From Micromonospora echinaurantiaca (GTDB taxonomy: Bacteria; Actinomycetota; Actinomycetes; Mycobacteriales; Micromonosporaceae): a stretch of 64,000 bases of DNA. Numbering within the stretch: the first letter of the stretch is position 1; every line of letters starts with the position of its first letter. The DNA lies in the NCBI RefSeq assembly GCF_900090235.1, contig NZ_LT607750.1:1438501-1502500 (forward strand), in the 5' to 3' direction. Below the pieces are notes generated by a model. It saw only the letters and a program-made list of their open reading frames with translations, made no database searches and was not told the DNA's origin. Of the stretch, positions 61,798 to 64,000 are shown one piece after another. A program made the translations under genes and the position numbers.

Positions 61798-62793
61798 TCA
61801 GAACGGCGGGCCGCCGCCGCGGGCGAGGTGTGCGCGTGCGGCCGGCCGGCCGGCGGCCGGGCCACGTCGGGCGCCCCGAGGCCCCGCTCCGCTGCTGTCG
61901 GTGACCGGCTGGCCGGTACCTACCGTCATCGCGGTCTCCACCGGCCGCCCTCGGGCGTTCTCCCGGCGCCCCCAGCGCGTCCTGCCGCCGGGCTTGAAGA
62001 CGGAGAGGACCGTCGCGGTCCAGAGCAGGGCGAGGAACAGCGCCATGGCGCCGACCAGCAGGATCCCGGTTCCGCCCGGCTCGGCGGCCGGGTCCTCGCT
62101 GCGCGCCATGAGTTCGTCGATCCACGGGCCCTCGAAGGTGGCGAGGACCGGCAGGCTGAGCGCGATGATCAGCTTGGCGAGTACCCAGCGGTGCTTGATC
62201 AGCCCCCAGGGCGTGCCGAGCGACACCACCACACCGGTGATGATCGCCAGGAAGACGCTCGGGATCGCCAGCGCGATGTTGAAGGTGTCCATCAGCACGT
62301 AGGCCCCGTGCCGCACCTCGTGCCGGTCCGTGGTCACCCCCACGATCGACAGCACGAGCATCGCCAGGGAGACGCCCAGCCAGCCGACGCCGATGCCGAT
62401 GTGCAGGGTCAGCCACACCTTGCGGGCCACCCGTCCGAGCCGCGGGAAGCGCGGCTTCAGCCCGACCGCGATCATCGTCGACAACAGCATGCCGAGCCAC
62501 GGCACCTGGTGGGCGAGCAGGAAGAGGAACTGCGCGGGAAGGAAGAGCAGGTGGAAGACGATCAGGATCCGCCGGGCGGGTGCGGCGCTCGCCGCGCGGC
62601 CGAGCGCGAACCAGCTGCCGAAGGAGAGCACCGCGGCGGCCGCGTACCCCACCGTGCCGGCGGTCTGGAACAGGGGATGGTGGGCGTCCTGCCGCAGCGT
62701 GATCAAGGCCCCCGCGACGAGGGCGAAGACCCCGAAGGCGACCTGCAGGTTTCTGGGGCCGACCGATCGGCCGAGCCGTTCGCGGATGAGCAT
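61798..62793 (-). CDS. Multi-span membrane protein (DUF2269-like)
   Basis: Membrane protein of 331 residues with about nine hydrophobic segments in two blocks (about 15-110 and 128-265). A long basic and Pro/Gly-rich cytoplasmic tail follows (about 268-331, RTRWGRRENARGRP...). The second block with WLTLHIGIGVGWLGVSLAM, MDTFNIALAIPSVFLAIITGVVVSLGTPWGLIKHRWVLAKL and a late span resembles DUF2269 proteins. The first half has Gly- and His-rich spans seen in related cytochrome-like proteins. Function unknown. It is divergent from the histidine kinase, so the kinase could control it. Confidence 0.75.
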   Translation of the reverse strand: MLIRERLGRSVGPRNLQVAFGVFALVAGALITLRQDAHHPLFQTAGTVGYAAAAVLSFGSWFALGRAASAAPARRILIVFHLLFLPAQFLFLLAHQVPWLGMLLSTMIAVGLKPRFPRLGRVARKVWLTLHIGIGVGWLGVSLAMLVLSIVGVTTDRHEVRHGAYVLMDTFNIALAIPSVFLAIITGVVVSLGTPWGLIKHRWVLAKLIIALSLPVLATFEGPWIDELMARSEDPAAEPGGTGILLVGAMALFLALLWTATVLSVFKPGGRTRWGRRENARGRPVETAMTVGTGQPVTDSSGAGPRGARRGPAAGRPAARAHLARGGGPPF

Positions 62794-62936
62794 GCGACCA
62801 GCGTCGCCGGTCGCACCGGGCCAGGGCGTCGGCCGATCCGGGAGCGCGGATCGTTGGATCGGCTGTGAATTACCGGGGTCGCGTACAACTTTCTGCTGAC
62901 GCGAACACCACCGCGAGTGCCTAGCCTGGGAGCACG

Positions 62937-64000
62937 ATGACCGCGCACGACCCGCACCCGGCGACGCCGTGGTCCCGCCGCCCGGTGACCGACACGGCGG
63001 TGGCGCTCGTCGTCGCGGTGCTCACGGCGACCGGCGAGTTCGGCACCGACTTCTTCGGGCCGACGCTCGCCGGGCTCGACGACGGCGTCCCGCCGCTGTG
63101 GCTCGGCCTTCCGCTCGCCGTCGGAGTCGGGCTGCTGACCAGGTGGCGGCGCCGGCTTCCGGTGATCGTGCTGGCGGGGGCGCTGCTGGCCAACGCCCTC
63201 GTGCCGGCGCATGCGGCCGTCGCGGTCGCGCTGTACACGCTGGCCGAGCGCACCACCGCCTGGCCCAAGGTCACCGCCGGTACGCTGGCGTCCGCCGTCC
63301 TGGTGGGCGTCCCGCTCTGGTGGTTCGCCGGAGCCGACGGCGCGGTCCCGATCAGCATGGCGGTGTGTGTCGCGCCGGCGCTGCTGGGCATGTACGTCGG
63401 CACCCGGCACGAACTGGTGGAACGCATCCGGGAGCGGGCGGAACGCATCGAACGTGAGCAGCAGCAGCGCGTCGCCCGGGCCCGCAGCGACGAACGGGCC
63501 CAGATCGCCCGTGACATGCACGACCTGGTCACGCACCGGGTCTCCTTGATGGTGCTGCAGGCCACCGCCCTGGAGGTGGCCAAGGGCGAGGAAGCGGTCG
63601 CCATCGGAAAACAGCTCGGAGCGACCGGCCGCGAGGCACTGGCCGAACTCCGCTCCCTGGTGGCGGTCCTGCGCAACGACGACGACGCCCCGCTCGCTCC
63701 GCACCCGGGGCTCGCCGAGCTGGACGGCCTGATCGAGGAGTCCCGACAGGTTGGCATCCCTGTCACCCTCGACGTGGCGAGCCCGGCGGGGGAACGGCCC
63801 CCGCTGCTCGTGGAGCACACGGCCTACCGGTTCGTCCAGGAGGCGCTGACCAACGTGCACAAGCACGCACCGGGGGCACCGACCCGGGTGCGGGTCCAGC
63901 AGACCCCGCACCTGCTGCGGCTGTCGGTCAGCAACGGCCGGGGGCGGCCGGTCACCGATGCGTCGCTGCCGGCCGGCGGCCACGGGCTGCTCGGGCTCGC
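62937..64000 (+). CDS. NarL-type sensor histidine kinase, 3' end outside the window
   Basis: Two-component kinase; 354 complete codons are visible and the stop lies beyond the window. The N-terminal membrane domain has four or five spans (about 17-155). A coiled segment RERAERIEREQQQR leads into the HisKA_3 box ERAQIARDMHDLVTHRVSLM with the phospho-acceptor His (about residue 195). The HATPase domain has the N box YRFVQEALTNVHKHA (about 297-311) and begins the G2 region at GGHGLLGL. GGGAG lies before ATG 62937, and TAGCCT fits as a -10. A response-regulator gene probably follows outside the window. Confidence 0.9.
   Translation, partial: MTAHDPHPATPWSRRPVTDTAVALVVAVLTATGEFGTDFFGPTLAGLDDGVPPLWLGLPLAVGVGLLTRWRRRLPVIVLAGALLANALVPAHAAVAVALYTLAERTTAWPKVTAGTLASAVLVGVPLWWFAGADGAVPISMAVCVAPALLGMYVGTRHELVERIRERAERIEREQQQRVARARSDERAQIARDMHDLVTHRVSLMVLQATALEVAKGEEAVAIGKQLGATGREALAELRSLVAVLRNDDDAPLAPHPGLAELDGLIEESRQVGIPVTLDVASPAGERPPLLVEHTAYRFVQEALTNVHKHAPGAPTRVRVQQTPHLLRLSVSNGRGRPVTDASLPAGGHGLLGL

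Overview
The window is very GC-rich actinobacterial DNA. Codons end mostly in G or C, GTG starts and 4-base ATGA/GTGA overlaps are common, and long open frames run antisense to most genes. Enzymes tied to mycothiol (DinB-type, maleylpyruvate-isomerase-type, Rv2466c-type) and to F420 (LLM and PPOX families), a partial conservon, a GH48 cellulase with CBM2 and a TTGATCATGAGGTTGG-type palindrome together point to Micromonosporaceae, most likely Micromonospora. The genus is inference from family content, not from a search. No rRNA, tRNA, insertion sequence, prophage or CRISPR array was seen.

Layout. 1-9703: amino-sugar uptake. Two paralogous NgcEFG-like transporter sets (binding protein plus two permeases, no ATPase) flank a small VOC-ArsR-SRPBCC operon and a divergent block holding a GlcNAc-kinase-like enzyme, an RpiR/MurR-type regulator and a SIS-domain sugar-phosphate protein. 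The second set ends at a very strong palindromic terminator. 9874-17673: a Pol I-like polymerase, a MobA-like nucleotidyltransferase, a small membrane protein, a phosphotransferase, an amidohydrolase, a membrane hydrolase and a Ser/Thr kinase. 17760-20194: an unusual cluster with two reduced MreB/actin-like ATPases on opposite strands, a stand-alone KhtT-type domain and a small membrane protein. 20216-26359: alpha-glucan metabolism (GT4 glycosyltransferase, debranching-enzyme-like glucosidase, GH63-like glucosidase). 26444-33172: TetR regulator, HAD phosphatase, L,D-transpeptidase behind a structured leader, two F420-type oxidoreductases, a RusA-like protein, a double-VOC protein and a mycothiol-linked DsbA-family protein.

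33396-37730: a complete LpqY-SugABC-like disaccharide importer with its own ATPase. 37792-44106: a PRC/DUF2382 stress protein, DinB protein, methyltransferase, AlkZ-type DNA repair protein, small membrane proteins, GNAT acetyltransferase and WrbA. 44227-46327: a TrpE-TrpG fusion preceded by a leader peptide with tandem Trp codons (a trp attenuator). 46429-47808: an FGGY sugar kinase. 47908-50831: the first two genes of a conservon (sensor kinase and roadblock protein). 50933-56280: a GH1 beta-glucosidase and a secreted GH48 cellulase, divergent, with three CebR-like operators between them. 56565-64000: DUF3159 membrane protein, PAP2 phosphatase, YbhB-like protein, mycothiol-dependent enzyme, an XRE regulator divergent from a methionine aminopeptidase across a perfect palindrome, a DUF1028 protein, a membrane protein and a histidine kinase cut off by the window end.

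The main theme is carbohydrate use: chitin/peptidoglycan sugars, trehalose-type disaccharides, alpha-glucan and cellulose, each with its own local regulatory signals. The most unusual region is the paired actin-like cluster.
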